Shown here: in pieces, positions 34,354 through 42,621 of the stretch | How positions within the stretch are numbered: the first letter of the stretch is position 1 | How the letters are laid out: each line of letters opens with the position of its first letter | Source of the DNA: Deltaproteobacteria bacterium | GTDB lineage: Bacteria > Desulfobacterota > Dissulfuribacteria > Dissulfuribacterales > QOAL01 | Direction: 5' to 3' | DNA: 43,727 nucleotides | NCBI GenBank assembly: GCA_026985565.1 | Contig: JALSQG010000078.1 | Span: 1-43,727 of the forward strand | Translations under genes and position numbers: made by a program | The notes under the pieces: model-generated | Told to the model about the DNA's origin: nothing | Databases searched by the model: none | Seen by the model: the letters and a program-made list of their open reading frames with translations, nothing else

Positions 34354-35679
34354 ATGAATCAGAAACCTGCTGCCATAAACTCCATCTGGCTCGGAATGAT
34401 ACTTGTTGCAACGATAACCGCTGCCTATACAGGAAAGATGGATGCAGTAACAAAGGCTTCCTTCGACTCGGCAAAGGCAGCAGTCACCCTTGCAATTCAT
34501 CTTATAGGTCCCATGGCTTTGTGGCTTGGGCTCATGAAGGTTGCTGAAGATGGAGGCATGCTTAGGGCCATTGCAAGGTTCATAAGGCCCGTCATGGTAA
34601 GACTTTTCCCGTCAGTGCCACCAGAGCATCCTGCCATGTCTGCAATGATAATGAACATGTCTGCCAATGCCCTTGGCCTTGGAAACGCTGCCACTCCCAT
34701 GGGAATAAAGGCCATGAGAAAGCTGAAAGAGCTTTCCTGCAAGGAAGGGGTGGCAACAAATGCCATGTGTCTATTTCTTGCCATCAACACTTCCAATGTC
34801 ACACTGCTTCCACTTGGCGTAATCACAGTGAGGGCGGCTGCCGGATGTCACAGGCCTGCTGACATTCTTTTTCCCACCCTGCTTGCAACCTCGATCTCCA
34901 CCTTGGTTGCAATAGTTGCGGCTAAGTGGCTTGAAAAAAGAGGCGGCCAAGACCCTGTGATAAGCCCTGGGGACTTGGAGGCCTTCGTGCATACAGATGA
35001 AGAATTGGACATGGATGGAAAAGAAAAAAGAGAGGAAGAAGGCCATTTTTCCGTGTCTTTATGGGGAAAAATCTTCATAGTCATTGCAGTTTCTGCCTTT
35101 TGCTTTGCCTCCCTGACAAGGCTTTATGAAACCTGGAGCAAAAACGGCCTCTCCTTTGAAAATGTCGGGCAACTGTCATCCTGGCTTATTCCCATACTTA
35201 TCTCTTTTTTTCTCATTTATGGATTCCTCAAGGGGGTAAGGGTGTATGAAAGCCTGACAGTAGGGGCAAAGGAGGGCTTTGATACTGCCGTACGGATAAT
35301 ACCCTTCATGGTGGCTATATTTGTCGCAATAGGGATGTTACGGGCAAGCGGTGCAATGGATCTGTTTGTAAGGCTTCTTTCACCAGTAGTTAATCTTATT
35401 GGCATGCCTCCTGAGGCACTTGCCATGGCACTTATGCGGCCCCTTTCCGGAAGCGGCGCCTTTGGCATAATGTCTGAGATTGTAAACAGGCAGCCAAACA
35501 GCTTTCTCTCCTTTGTTGTCTCTGTTATGCAGGGTTCAACAGAGACAACCTTTTATGTGCTTGCAGTCTATTTTGGCTCAGTTGGCATAACCAAGACCCG
35601 CCACGCATTAAGTGCTGCCCTACTTGCAGATGCGGCAGGAATTCTTGCCTCTGTCTGGCTTAGCAGGCTCTTTTACTAA
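34354..35679 (+). CDS. fused SpmA-SpmB nucleoside recognition (Gate) domain membrane protein
   Basis: A 441-residue polytopic inner-membrane protein in which the two spore maturation proteins SpmA and SpmB are joined. The N-terminal half (about 1-195) has the SpmA pattern (M-N-M-S-A-N-A-L-G-L-G-N-A-A-T-P-M-G, N-T-S-N-V-T-L-L-P). The C-terminal half (about 250-441) has the SpmB pattern (R-I-I-P-F-M-V-A, P-L-S-G-S-G-A-F-G, Q-G-S-T-E-T-T-F-Y-V-L-A-V-Y-F-G). A charged cytoplasmic linker joins them. Such fusions occur widely in non-sporulating Gram-negatives and the transported solute is not established. AGGA precedes the ATG. A terminator follows. Confidence 0.93.
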   Translation: MNQKPAAINSIWLGMILVATITAAYTGKMDAVTKASFDSAKAAVTLAIHLIGPMALWLGLMKVAEDGGMLRAIARFIRPVMVRLFPSVPPEHPAMSAMIMNMSANALGLGNAATPMGIKAMRKLKELSCKEGVATNAMCLFLAINTSNVTLLPLGVITVRAAAGCHRPADILFPTLLATSISTLVAIVAAKWLEKRGGQDPVISPGDLEAFVHTDEELDMDGKEKREEEGHFSVSLWGKIFIVIAVSAFCFASLTRLYETWSKNGLSFENVGQLSSWLIPILISFFLIYGFLKGVRVYESLTVGAKEGFDTAVRIIPFMVAIFVAIGMLRASGAMDLFVRLLSPVVNLIGMPPEALAMALMRPLSGSGAFGIMSEIVNRQPNSFLSFVVSVMQGSTETTFYVLAVYFGSVGITKTRHALSAALLADAAGILASVWLSRLFY

Positions 35680-35738
35680 AAAGAGAAAGCAAAAATCAAT
35701 CTTCTCTTGCTGTCTTACTTATGCAAATGAGGCCTTTT

Positions 35739-35783
35739 GCCAGGGGCCTTTGGCCTTACCTCGCCTTAGCCCCTGGCCTTTTT
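35739..35783 (+). terminator. rho-independent terminator of the spmA-spmB gene
   Basis: A 9-bp stem, GCCAGGGGC (35739-35747) with GCCCCTGGC (35769-35777), a 21-base loop, and a T5 tract at 35779-35783. It is active-looking on the plus strand only and lies 60 bases after the stop, before the convergent secreted-protein gene. Confidence 0.8.
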
Positions 35784-35790
35784 CTACGGA

Positions 35791-37239
35791 TTAAGGGATG
35801 GTAAATCTTTGGATGTTTAAGGTGATACCGTTTATGTCCACTGTTGCATGGGATGAATCAATGAAATTTATGGTAATATTTCCTGCCTCACCAGCTACCA
35901 TCCAGGGCTGTTTGTAATAGTCGCAAAGAAAACACTCCCCATTATGCCATCCGTTTAGAACCCCTGTATATGTCTGGGCTCCATCCGGGAAAGCACCACT
36001 CGTTGTCCACCACCTTGGAGCTCCATTGTCGCCATAGTTGTACCAGACAAGCACAAGTGTTCCGCCCCTTGCCTCTATGAAAAAACCCATACCATTGTAA
36101 GCAGGATCGTACCACCAGCCTGTAAGGTTTCGGGAATCTGGATCGCCTGGCGAAAAGTCCCGCATGAACCGTACCAGATGTTTGGATTTAAAAGGAAGCG
36201 GGCCCAGATAATACATATAAAAATTGATAAAGTCGTTAGAATCATCGTTGAAGCTGGTGTAATTAAACCATGTCTCCATTCGGAAAGGCCGCTCTGATAC
36301 TACAGGCTGACTGTAGGCATCGCCCCATGGCCAGCCTTCCCACTTTTGGGCACGGCAGGATACAGATGCAAGCCTGGTCACATTTCCGCTACAGGCCACC
36401 CAACTTGTGGCATTGTCTTCTGCAGTTTCATTTCCTGAGCTGCTGTGTCGTTCAAAGCTGAACCAGGCAATAAATGCCTTCTGCCCCTGCATTTCTATGG
36501 CAACACCGTTTCCTGGTTCATTTCTGTCATACCATAGGCCTGTCAAACGTTCCTGGAAGTTTGGAGGCCAAGCCGTTGTTATGGGGCCTGGCCTGTTAGC
36601 ATAAAGAACAAAGTTGTCTATACCCAGGGTTGTGTTTCCTAAATTGGAAGAATAAAGCCTGATTTCAACCGTATAAACATCAGACATGGTTTCACTAAAA
36701 GATGGGCTGGAAGGCTCCTGTTGCCAGCCCGCTGCCTTTGCCTCGGCATCGGTCCAATTGGGGTTTATTGGTACGTCAAAATGCACCCATTCGCCCAGGG
36801 GAAGAACAGGAGACATGTGTGTTGTAGTAAGAGGTGTATAACTCAATCGGTAATACCAACCGTTATACCTGGCATCGTGATACCTTACGCGAAAGGCCAC
36901 CCAGGTGACCTGGCCAGACACCAGCTTAAGATCAAATGAGACTTGGTTTACCCCTGCTGCCGTATAATTGCCTGTATAGCGGTAACTTTCATTAAGGGCG
37001 CCTATGGTATTTGATGGATTGCCACCGGGCTTGCTGGTTGATGATAGATAGCCTGCAGGATTACCCCCTGGGCTTGCCACGGAGACCTGCGTCCAAGCCG
37101 TGTTGCCCTTCCAGTCATTAAGCGAACCGCCATCCCAGTAGTCACTTGAAGCAATTGCGCCGAGGGATTCACTACAGTAAACACAAAATGGTATCAAAAA
37201 AATAAAGACATAGGTGATTAATTTTAGCAAAGCCTTCAT
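35791..37239 (-). CDS. secreted beta-rich protein with two WYD repeats
   Basis: A 482-residue protein with a signal peptide (hydrophobic 8-25, cleavage near C-S-E-S-L-G-A). The first about 210 residues form a beta-rich domain (V-S-F-D-L-K-L-V-S-G-Q-V-T, N-T-T-L-G-I-D-N-F-V-L) that resembles carbohydrate-binding or jelly-roll domains. The rest has two copies of a unit beginning T-G-L-W-Y-D and T-G-W-W-Y-D, each leading to G-x-x-I-E-x-x-G and a Trp/Tyr-rich strand. I do not know a function for this repeat. GGAGGG lies before the ATG. It is the last gene of a three-gene minus-strand cluster (41 bases after the Vps62-like gene). Confidence 0.8.
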   Translation of the reverse strand: MKALLKLITYVFIFLIPFCVYCSESLGAIASSDYWDGGSLNDWKGNTAWTQVSVASPGGNPAGYLSSTSKPGGNPSNTIGALNESYRYTGNYTAAGVNQVSFDLKLVSGQVTWVAFRVRYHDARYNGWYYRLSYTPLTTTHMSPVLPLGEWVHFDVPINPNWTDAEAKAAGWQQEPSSPSFSETMSDVYTVEIRLYSSNLGNTTLGIDNFVLYANRPGPITTAWPPNFQERLTGLWYDRNEPGNGVAIEMQGQKAFIAWFSFERHSSSGNETAEDNATSWVACSGNVTRLASVSCRAQKWEGWPWGDAYSQPVVSERPFRMETWFNYTSFNDDSNDFINFYMYYLGPLPFKSKHLVRFMRDFSPGDPDSRNLTGWWYDPAYNGMGFFIEARGGTLVLVWYNYGDNGAPRWWTTSGAFPDGAQTYTGVLNGWHNGECFLCDYYKQPWMVAGEAGNITINFIDSSHATVDINGITLNIQRFTIP

Positions 37240-37280
37240 TCTTTCTATCCCTCCTTATAATAAACTGATTGTCTTTACCA

Positions 37281-38726
37281 TCAGGGTGTTGGTTCCTCCA
37301 CCGTTCCAGCGCAGCCGTAGGTCCAGTCTCTGAACAGATCCCACAGAAACCAGGCAGAAAGTATTGGCCTTCTAAAACCCTTATAGTAACCCCACTGTCT
37401 AAGCAAAGACCCGTCTGAGGCATAGTCGTTTAAAACAACTGCTCCTCCCCATGCCCCCTCATAGGTCCACAATGTTTCAAGCTCTCTATTTTCAAGATCC
37501 ACATAAACAAGTTCAAAATCCAGATTTCGTCTATCTTCTGGGATATCACTTGAAGGGTTGGACGGATACCCTGAACCGCTATCACTTTGTGTGACGTGAT
37601 ACCCTCCTTCATCCACCTTATCTTCCGCGTCATAATCAGGAGGGGTGATAACCGGGTCGAATTCAAAAGGATTTTCACATCCTGTGGCACAAAGTGCGAC
37701 CAAGAAAAGTATTAAAGACGCAGGTAGGATGATTGCTGAGTCAAGAATGACTTCACCCCAGCTTGAACCACCGGTTATAGTCCGATCCGAAGGCCCGGGT
37801 GAAAGGGAGCCGTTTTCTATGTCCTCTGTTGAGAATAATCCTCCATTCATAATACTTATATTTTGCTCCGTTGGTTCAAAATAGCAATTATGTCTGCCAA
37901 GAGAAATATAAACTACAGGATGGGTATCAATGCCTAAATCCGCATCCCGTTCCTTTGTAACAGACTCCCATCTACGAAATTCGCTATAACTTGCAGTAAA
38001 ATAAAAGGCAGCTTTCCAATTATCAGAATAAATCCACGGAATAACTTTTTTGTAATAAACGGCAAATAGAGGCTGATTGCCAGGATCTCTCACATCGATC
38101 CCACCACTTTCATCAATGACAGGAGGTGGAAAGATGATAGAAATTCCCGACCAATCCCCTTCTGCCTCAAATTCCGGTGACTCATATGCTGGGAAGTACA
38201 TATAGTAGTTGATTATAAGCCCTCCTTCTGCTAAGGCAGCCCTTAATTCCTTGTCTCCACCCTTACATCCTGGCTGATTGACTAAATGGCTATTGATAGC
38301 CTCATTGGCCCTGCATACAGAGGCATAAATAGTCAGACGAGCAGAAATTTTACCTGAGGAATAAAGCTCATAGATATCATCTATCAAGGGGACAGGAAAT
38401 TTGTGAAGAATACCATCTATCTCCTCGGTCTTCTCCTCTACACCGCACACCGTCATAAAATATTCTTTAGAGGCAGAAGACAAATCCATGATGGGGTCTA
38501 TCAACCCCGTATCCCTTACAAGAACAGCACTTGGCTCTACGTCTGGACTGGTGGCCTGAAGCCTCCAAAGAGATGAATTTCTTACCGCCGACATCAAGTC
38601 CACGGGAAAGAACCGTTCTTGCGGATCAAAATAGAGTCTTGGTGCAAAGGCCCTGGCAAGTTTTTCATAGGCGTCTTTTATTAAGGGATTGTTCTGTTTG
38701 CATCCTGAGTCTAATCTTCCACCCAT
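37281..38726 (-). CDS. Vps62/DUF946-like protein with internal hydrophobic segment
   Basis: A 481-residue protein. The N-terminal L-A-R-A-F-A-P-R-L-Y-F-D-P-Q-E-R-F-F-P-V-D, the G-D-W-S-G-I-S-I segment and P-V-V-Y-I-S-L-G-R-H-N-C-Y-F match the pattern of Vps62/DUF946-type proteins (A-P-x-Y-x-x-x-P-x-E-x-F-F-P-x-x, G-D-W-E, V-Y-V-A-x-G-x-H). There is no N-terminal signal peptide. A strongly hydrophobic stretch after about residue 330 ends in A-T-G-C-E-N-P, which looks like an internal lipobox or a membrane anchor, followed by an acidic low-complexity region and an aromatic C-terminal domain. The start is set by AGGGAG 7 bases before the ATG. Function unknown. Confidence 0.75.
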   Translation of the reverse strand: MGGRLDSGCKQNNPLIKDAYEKLARAFAPRLYFDPQERFFPVDLMSAVRNSSLWRLQATSPDVEPSAVLVRDTGLIDPIMDLSSASKEYFMTVCGVEEKTEEIDGILHKFPVPLIDDIYELYSSGKISARLTIYASVCRANEAINSHLVNQPGCKGGDKELRAALAEGGLIINYYMYFPAYESPEFEAEGDWSGISIIFPPPVIDESGGIDVRDPGNQPLFAVYYKKVIPWIYSDNWKAAFYFTASYSEFRRWESVTKERDADLGIDTHPVVYISLGRHNCYFEPTEQNISIMNGGLFSTEDIENGSLSPGPSDRTITGGSSWGEVILDSAIILPASLILFLVALCATGCENPFEFDPVITPPDYDAEDKVDEGGYHVTQSDSGSGYPSNPSSDIPEDRRNLDFELVYVDLENRELETLWTYEGAWGGAVVLNDYASDGSLLRQWGYYKGFRRPILSAWFLWDLFRDWTYGCAGTVEEPTP

Positions 38727-38748
38727 TTCTTTCTCCCTTTATATCCCT

Positions 38749-39813
38749 TTATGCATTTTTAAAAAGTTGCTTCAGCGCCTCTTGGCTGCTCCTAAGCTCG
38801 GGGAAAATAATAAGCATCAATTCTTGCATCCTTTTGTAATGTGGCCCTTCTCTTGCGCACATCCTGCTTAACTCTACCAATTCTTCAAACATCTCTTCCG
38901 CACTTCGTGCACCTCCATATACCTTCTTCAGGTGACGGAAAAGTCTCTTCAGGATTTCCACAGCTTTCCCTACGTCTAAACTGCAACACCATGCCTGCCT
39001 CAATTCGTCTCCAAAGCGTCTCAAAATTGCCACTTCCTTGGGGCTGTCACCTCTGATTCGGTTTAGCATCTTCCGGAGCAAAGCTAACTGCTGTAGCATG
39101 CACTTGGTGATTTCTTGCTGCTCTTTGGCAGGAAGTTTCCTTAGCAGAAATTCGAGCTCGCGCCTTGCGCTTAATTGCAATGGGGTCAGTTTTCGTCTGC
39201 AATACAATATTTCCAGAGCATCACGCCAAATATCTTCTTGATTTCGCCTCTCTATCCTTATATGACCAATATCTCCCTGAAAGGTGTAACGATGATCGCC
39301 TCGTGGCCAATGGCCTATGGTAATGACCTGGCGAGGCTGTGCCACCTTGTACGACATCTCAAAACTGGAACCAACCACTCTATTGTTCAGTACCAACTTT
39401 GCTAAACTTACCCCGTCATATTCGAAGCATACCCGTGACCACTCATTCATGGGCACCTGCGCTGAGCGACTGTGAGGTCCTTTCCAGTTGGCACCATCAA
39501 AAACGGTTCCACTGAGACATCCATCCGACTCGATGAAAAAGGCAAAGGACATCCAGCCTTCTACGATGTTGTAACGGTGGGTTATCTGTCTTGGCCGGAT
39601 AAATGCCTGGACCTTGAGGGCAGCAAATCCTTGCAAGCTATCGTTGATGACCGGGATCTCTATCTGGGCATCAGGGCCATTTAAGCTCACATAGCCGTCA
39701 TGCGAAGAGATTGCACCTATCATTGTGCCGTGGTTGTGAAATGGGGAATTGTCTAATACACGATTGCCGCTAAAGCGGTCCATGGTAAGATCACAAACAA
39801 TGGTCCAGCTCAT
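38749..39813 (-). CDS. LamG-like lectin-fold protein with helical C-terminal domain
   Basis: A 354-residue protein. The N-terminal 190 residues look like a concanavalin A-like/LamG domain (N-R-V-L-D-N-S-P-F-H-N-H-G-T-M-I-G, V-Q-A-F-I-R-P, W-S-R-V-C-F-E-Y-D-G, I-G-H-W-P-R-G, G-D-I-G-H-I-R-I). The remainder is a charged helical region with L-L-R-K-L-P-A-K-E-Q-Q-E-I and many Arg/Glu residues. There is no signal peptide. The ATG at 39813 has GGAGGTGG 5 bases upstream; an upstream in-frame ATG at 39837 lacks a good site. It leads the cluster with the Vps62-like and secreted proteins (22-base gap). Cytoplasmic or non-classically exported; function unknown. Confidence 0.8.
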   Translation of the reverse strand: MSWTIVCDLTMDRFSGNRVLDNSPFHNHGTMIGAISSHDGYVSLNGPDAQIEIPVINDSLQGFAALKVQAFIRPRQITHRYNIVEGWMSFAFFIESDGCLSGTVFDGANWKGPHSRSAQVPMNEWSRVCFEYDGVSLAKLVLNNRVVGSSFEMSYKVAQPRQVITIGHWPRGDHRYTFQGDIGHIRIERRNQEDIWRDALEILYCRRKLTPLQLSARRELEFLLRKLPAKEQQEITKCMLQQLALLRKMLNRIRGDSPKEVAILRRFGDELRQAWCCSLDVGKAVEILKRLFRHLKKVYGGARSAEEMFEELVELSRMCAREGPHYKRMQELMLIIFPELRSSQEALKQLFKNA

Positions 39814-39951
39814 AAACCACCTCCGCACATTTTTCAAAAAAAATTATATCACCAAAAACTTTTCTGGTCAAAGACCACACGACCACATGAACTCAGGAAA
39901 AAATCGAGACACTTTTTCATAACCGATTGTAGTTGCAGGTGGTTTATGTAA
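39811..39951. repeat. inverted copies of a start region; minimal start-stop ORF
   Basis: The 12 bases AGGTGGTTTATG occur on the minus strand as the ribosome-binding site and start of the LamG gene (39822-39811) and again on the plus strand at 39937-39948. In the plus-strand copy the ATG is followed at once by TAA (39949-39951), so it would be a start-stop element 50 bases before the next gene's ATG at 40001. The remainder of 39814-40000 shows no gene. Confidence 0.45.
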
Positions 39952-40000
39952 GTGGTATTGCACCAGTAAAGCATGGACGCTCGGGGGAGGTGGATGCTAT

Positions 40001-41797
40001 ATGAAAAGATACGGTATCCTTGTTATTCCCTTCATACTGTTTTCGGTTATTCCTGTTTGGGGCCAACCGTTTACACCCTTCAAGGTGGAGAAAATACCGG
40101 GTACCTACTATTACACTCCTTCTGCCTCATCTAAGGAATTTGCCGTCTTTGGATATGTGAGCAAGATCACTCCAACCCCTTCCGAAATAGAAGCAGAAAA
40201 AAGGCGTATCAGTGCCATTATAGACGAAAGTGTGAGGACGAATTATGGCTCATGGCAAAATATGGATAGGGCCTTTAGAAAAGAAGGTCATAAGACCCTT
40301 GATGAGATAGAGGCCAAGGCCCCTTCCTGGCTTCGCTACCTTTTGCCCCCGACCCTTATAAAGGAGACCGTCCCTCTTTTCATAAAAGGCGCCCTTTTGT
40401 ACGCAAAGGCCCATCCAGAGGCTATGCGGGAGCCAGTTGGAAATGTTGGAGAAACCGGCATTTTGGTTGTGGATAAAGGGGGCAGTGTTTCAAAGATACC
40501 CCTTGGCATCAATGCCCCTGTGGTATCTATTTCAATTTCAAAAAATGCAAGACTTGCAGCCGTATTGACAGATATGGGCGTTGAAGACGAAAAGGGCCGT
40601 CTTCATCCGCTTGGTGAAATATCAATCATAGATCTTGACATAAAAAAGCGAGTTCGCTCCTGGATTTTTGCAAATATTGCACAAAGAGTGGCCTTTACGC
40701 CCCTTCCAAATGTGATTGGCTTTGACTGTTATAAGGATATGAAAGATTTGAGCAAAAGGCAGCTTTGTTTCTTGAATTTAAAGGACGGCAACCTTTTGAA
40801 ATATCGATTTGATTTTTGTGCAGGCGGCTCAGGAGACATCTTTGGTAAAACTATTCATTACGATGGATTCATTTTTCACCCAAGGGAACCTGTGGTTGCC
40901 CTTTATAACGGCAAGGCACAGTATGAAATTTGGAAAATATCAACCAAAGAGCGCATCTTCAGGGTCAGAAGCGGACACCCTTTTGTTTTTGCCAGTATGC
41001 ACCCCTGGGCTTTTACAAGCCTTGGACAGCTTTGGGATTACAGAAGCGGCAGGTTGCTCCACAGGGTAGACCTTCCTCAGAAGGCCAGTTTTTTGCAGCA
41101 AGCTATCTTTTCATCCAAGGACCAGAGGCTTTTTTGTTATGACCTTGGGCGTCTTAGGTGCGTGGACATAGACACAAGAACAGGCAGGGTAAAGAACATT
41201 AGAACATCTGCAAAAAGGGGAGGCCTTTTCTTCCTTTTGCCTGAAGAGCGGTATTTGGCAAGCTTTGTTCCAAATGGAGGCCTTGTTTCCTACAAAGGGC
41301 GCTACCTCAGGCGGCAGCGGCTTTGTCTTAGGATCTTAAGAAGCAAGGATCTTGCATGGGTCCAGGACATATGCATGGCAAATCAATCAACTGTATTGGA
41401 CGGAGCCGCAGCGGGAAATATAGTGGCAGTCTCAGACTTTGAAAGCCTTCACTTATTCGTTGGCCCTGATAGGCCCTTACCTCAAGAACATCCCAGTTCC
41501 ACAAACCAAAACCTGTCTGTCCTTGAACAGATAGCTGCCAATCCCCAGGCCTTTGCTGGCAAAATCATAGAGATTGACGGATGGGCATGGGGATGGATGT
41601 CAAGGCCTCCCAGAGAAGTCTCCATGAAGAATCTGGCTTTTGCCAAAGGCAATTACGGCAGCAGGAATCATGGCACATTTACAGACGGCAGGATATGGAT
41701 CTTGTACCCAGTTCCAGTCAACTTCTCAGGCCCGCTTCATGTAAAGGCAAAAGTAGAGATAACCCCTTTTGGATGGCAACTTACACCCGTCCGTTAA
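40001..41797 (+). CDS. exported propeller-like protein with C-terminal beta domain
   Basis: A 598-residue protein with a signal peptide (M-K-R start, hydrophobic 5-18, cleavage near V-W-G-Q). A helical region follows (about 50-140). Then come repeated four-strand-like units such as V-S-I-S-I-S-K-N-A-R-L-A-A-V, I-S-I-I-D-L-D, V-R-S-W-I-F, L-W-D-Y-R-S-G-R-L-L and C-V-D-I-D-T-R-T-G, as in WD40/YVTN beta-propellers. The last about 90 residues (A-G-K-I-I-E-I-D-G-W-A-W-G, V-K-A-K-V-E-I-T-P) look like a small OB-like beta domain. I do not recognise a family. GGAGGTGG lies 11 bases before the ATG. It is divergent from the LamG cluster and its stop codon is inside the flank of the inverted-repeat element. 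Confidence 0.8.
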   Translation: MKRYGILVIPFILFSVIPVWGQPFTPFKVEKIPGTYYYTPSASSKEFAVFGYVSKITPTPSEIEAEKRRISAIIDESVRTNYGSWQNMDRAFRKEGHKTLDEIEAKAPSWLRYLLPPTLIKETVPLFIKGALLYAKAHPEAMREPVGNVGETGILVVDKGGSVSKIPLGINAPVVSISISKNARLAAVLTDMGVEDEKGRLHPLGEISIIDLDIKKRVRSWIFANIAQRVAFTPLPNVIGFDCYKDMKDLSKRQLCFLNLKDGNLLKYRFDFCAGGSGDIFGKTIHYDGFIFHPREPVVALYNGKAQYEIWKISTKERIFRVRSGHPFVFASMHPWAFTSLGQLWDYRSGRLLHRVDLPQKASFLQQAIFSSKDQRLFCYDLGRLRCVDIDTRTGRVKNIRTSAKRGGLFFLLPEERYLASFVPNGGLVSYKGRYLRRQRLCLRILRSKDLAWVQDICMANQSTVLDGAAAGNIVAVSDFESLHLFVGPDRPLPQEHPSSTNQNLSVLEQIAANPQAFAGKIIEIDGWAWGWMSRPPREVSMKNLAFAKGNYGSRNHGTFTDGRIWILYPVPVNFSGPLHVKAKVEITPFGWQLTPVR

Positions 41798-42058
41798 ACC
41801 CAGATTATGCACTTCAAATGCCTGAGAAAAGGATTTTATTAGAATAATTAAATGGTTATCCTCATCTTTTTACGTAATTGTCTTCACCCAAAAGGTGAAT
41901 CTTTTTTGGTCATTAAATCTCAGGCATTTGAAGCCGCAAGGGGCTCGCAAGTTTACCGAATCTGCTTTGTTGTCGGACACTTGAAGTACCAAAGTACGTC
42001 TGCGTGTCCTCCGCCTCGCATCTTCGGCAAACTTGCGAGCTGCATAATCTGGGTTAAA
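41794..42058. mobile_element. MITE-like element with nested inverted repeats (three-way junction)
   Basis: Terminal inverted repeats CCCAGATTATGCA (41799-41811) and TGCATAATCTGGG (42041-42053) are flanked on both sides by TTAAA (41794-41798, 42054-42058), as expected for a 5-bp target duplication. Inside are two further inverted repeats. CTTCAAATGCCTGAGA (41812-41827) pairs perfectly with 41918-41933. The 18-base GCTCGCAAGTTTACCGAA (41943-41960) pairs with 42023-42040 with one mismatch, and its loop contains GGACAC/GTGTCC and GTAC-CAAA-GTAC hairpins. Drawn together they make a three-way junction of about 255 bases. No transposase is encoded. It abuts the stop of the propeller-like gene. It may be one copy of a dispersed family or a structured RNA. 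Confidence 0.6.
41883..41907 (+). terminator. rho-independent terminator inside the inverted-repeat element
   Basis: TTCACC (41883-41888), a CAAAA loop, GGTGAA (41894-41899) and then TCTTTTTT (41900-41907). It lies 86 bases after the stop of the propeller-like gene, in the loop of the second inverted repeat, and could end that gene's transcript. Confidence 0.6.
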
Positions 42059-42070
42059 GAACTCAAATGC

Positions 42071-42086
42071 TACATAATGGGTTAAA
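42071..42086. repeat. degenerate direct copy of the element's right end
   Basis: TACATAATGGGTTAAA (42071-42086) repeats the right end TGCATAATCTGGGTTAAA (42041-42058) with a two-base deletion and a substitution. The stop codon of the Cys-rich gene (TAA, complement of 42082-42084) lies inside it. It may be a remnant of an earlier end or of a second insertion. Confidence 0.5.
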
Positions 42087-42555
42087 AACGCCTCTTGTGC
42101 GCCATCTGAAGGCCTATATATGCCTCCCTATGCTTTTTCAAGACATCTTTGGCATTAGACCCCTTTGGCAAGCTCGATGTAACTTTCTTTGCCCACCTTT
42201 TCCATTCATCATAGGACATGGACTTTCTGACCCTGACATATTTATCAAAATCGTTGGCAATGGCAGTACAGAAACAACGCATGCAACAGATATATTCCTC
42301 GTTGGCTCTTATCTTTGCCACGTCTAAATTCCCTTCATTCAAGGCTTCAAGCAGACATACATGCCTTTCAGCATAGAAATTGAAGACAGGGCCTTGCCTG
42401 TCATTTTCTTTTGAATCACAGGGGAAACAGCATGCCTTTCTGGGGCAGAAGGTTCCGCCGTCTTGATTTGGGCATGAAGCCTGTATTTCAAGCAAGGCGT
42501 TACAAACCAATTGACCAATTGAAGAATAATAAGATTTTTCTTCTGTTTTTTTCAT
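42082..42555 (-). CDS. Cys-rich protein of unknown function
   Basis: A 157-residue soluble protein with about eleven cysteines in two groups: C28, C37, C42-C43 and C46 in the first third (F-C-P-R-K-A-C-C-F-P-C), and a later Y-I-C-C-M-R-C-F-C block around 88-95. This suggests zinc or Fe-S binding. The C-terminal half is basic and helical. GGGAG lies before the ATG. It is downstream of the Lon-like ATPase gene on the same strand (66-base gap containing a hairpin), so it may act with it. The final codons and stop lie in a degenerate copy of the neighbouring repeat end, so the original 3' end may have been altered. Confidence 0.75.
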   Translation of the reverse strand: MKKTEEKSYYSSIGQLVCNALLEIQASCPNQDGGTFCPRKACCFPCDSKENDRQGPVFNFYAERHVCLLEALNEGNLDVAKIRANEEYICCMRCFCTAIANDFDKYVRVRKSMSYDEWKRWAKKVTSSLPKGSNAKDVLKKHREAYIGLQMAHKRRF

Positions 42556-42583
42556 AAATCGTCTCCCTTGTTTTAACAGTTGA

Positions 42584-42600
42584 GAGGGGCTGGGCCCCTC
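42584..42600 (-). other. stable hairpin between the AAA+ and Cys-rich genes
   Basis: GAGGGGC (42584-42590), a three-base loop and GCCCCTC (42594-42600) form a 7-bp GC-rich hairpin 22 bases after the AAA+ gene stop. No T tract follows on either strand, so a partial terminator, processing site or mRNA-stability hairpin is possible. Confidence 0.5.
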
Positions 42601-42621
42601 GTCTTCAAGCTTTTCTCCCTC

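Noticed and set aside
34354-35679. Evidence of sporulation
   Set aside because: SpmA-SpmB fusions are common in non-sporulating Gram-negative bacteria; no other sporulation gene is here.
41794-42058. Integron attC site
   Set aside because: Although it is an imperfect palindrome with GTTAAA-like ends, it is much longer than attC, has separately paired arms, and no integrase or cassette array is present.
41852-42085. Plus-strand open frame of 77 codons
   Set aside because: It lies wholly inside the inverted-repeat element and is explained by that structure.
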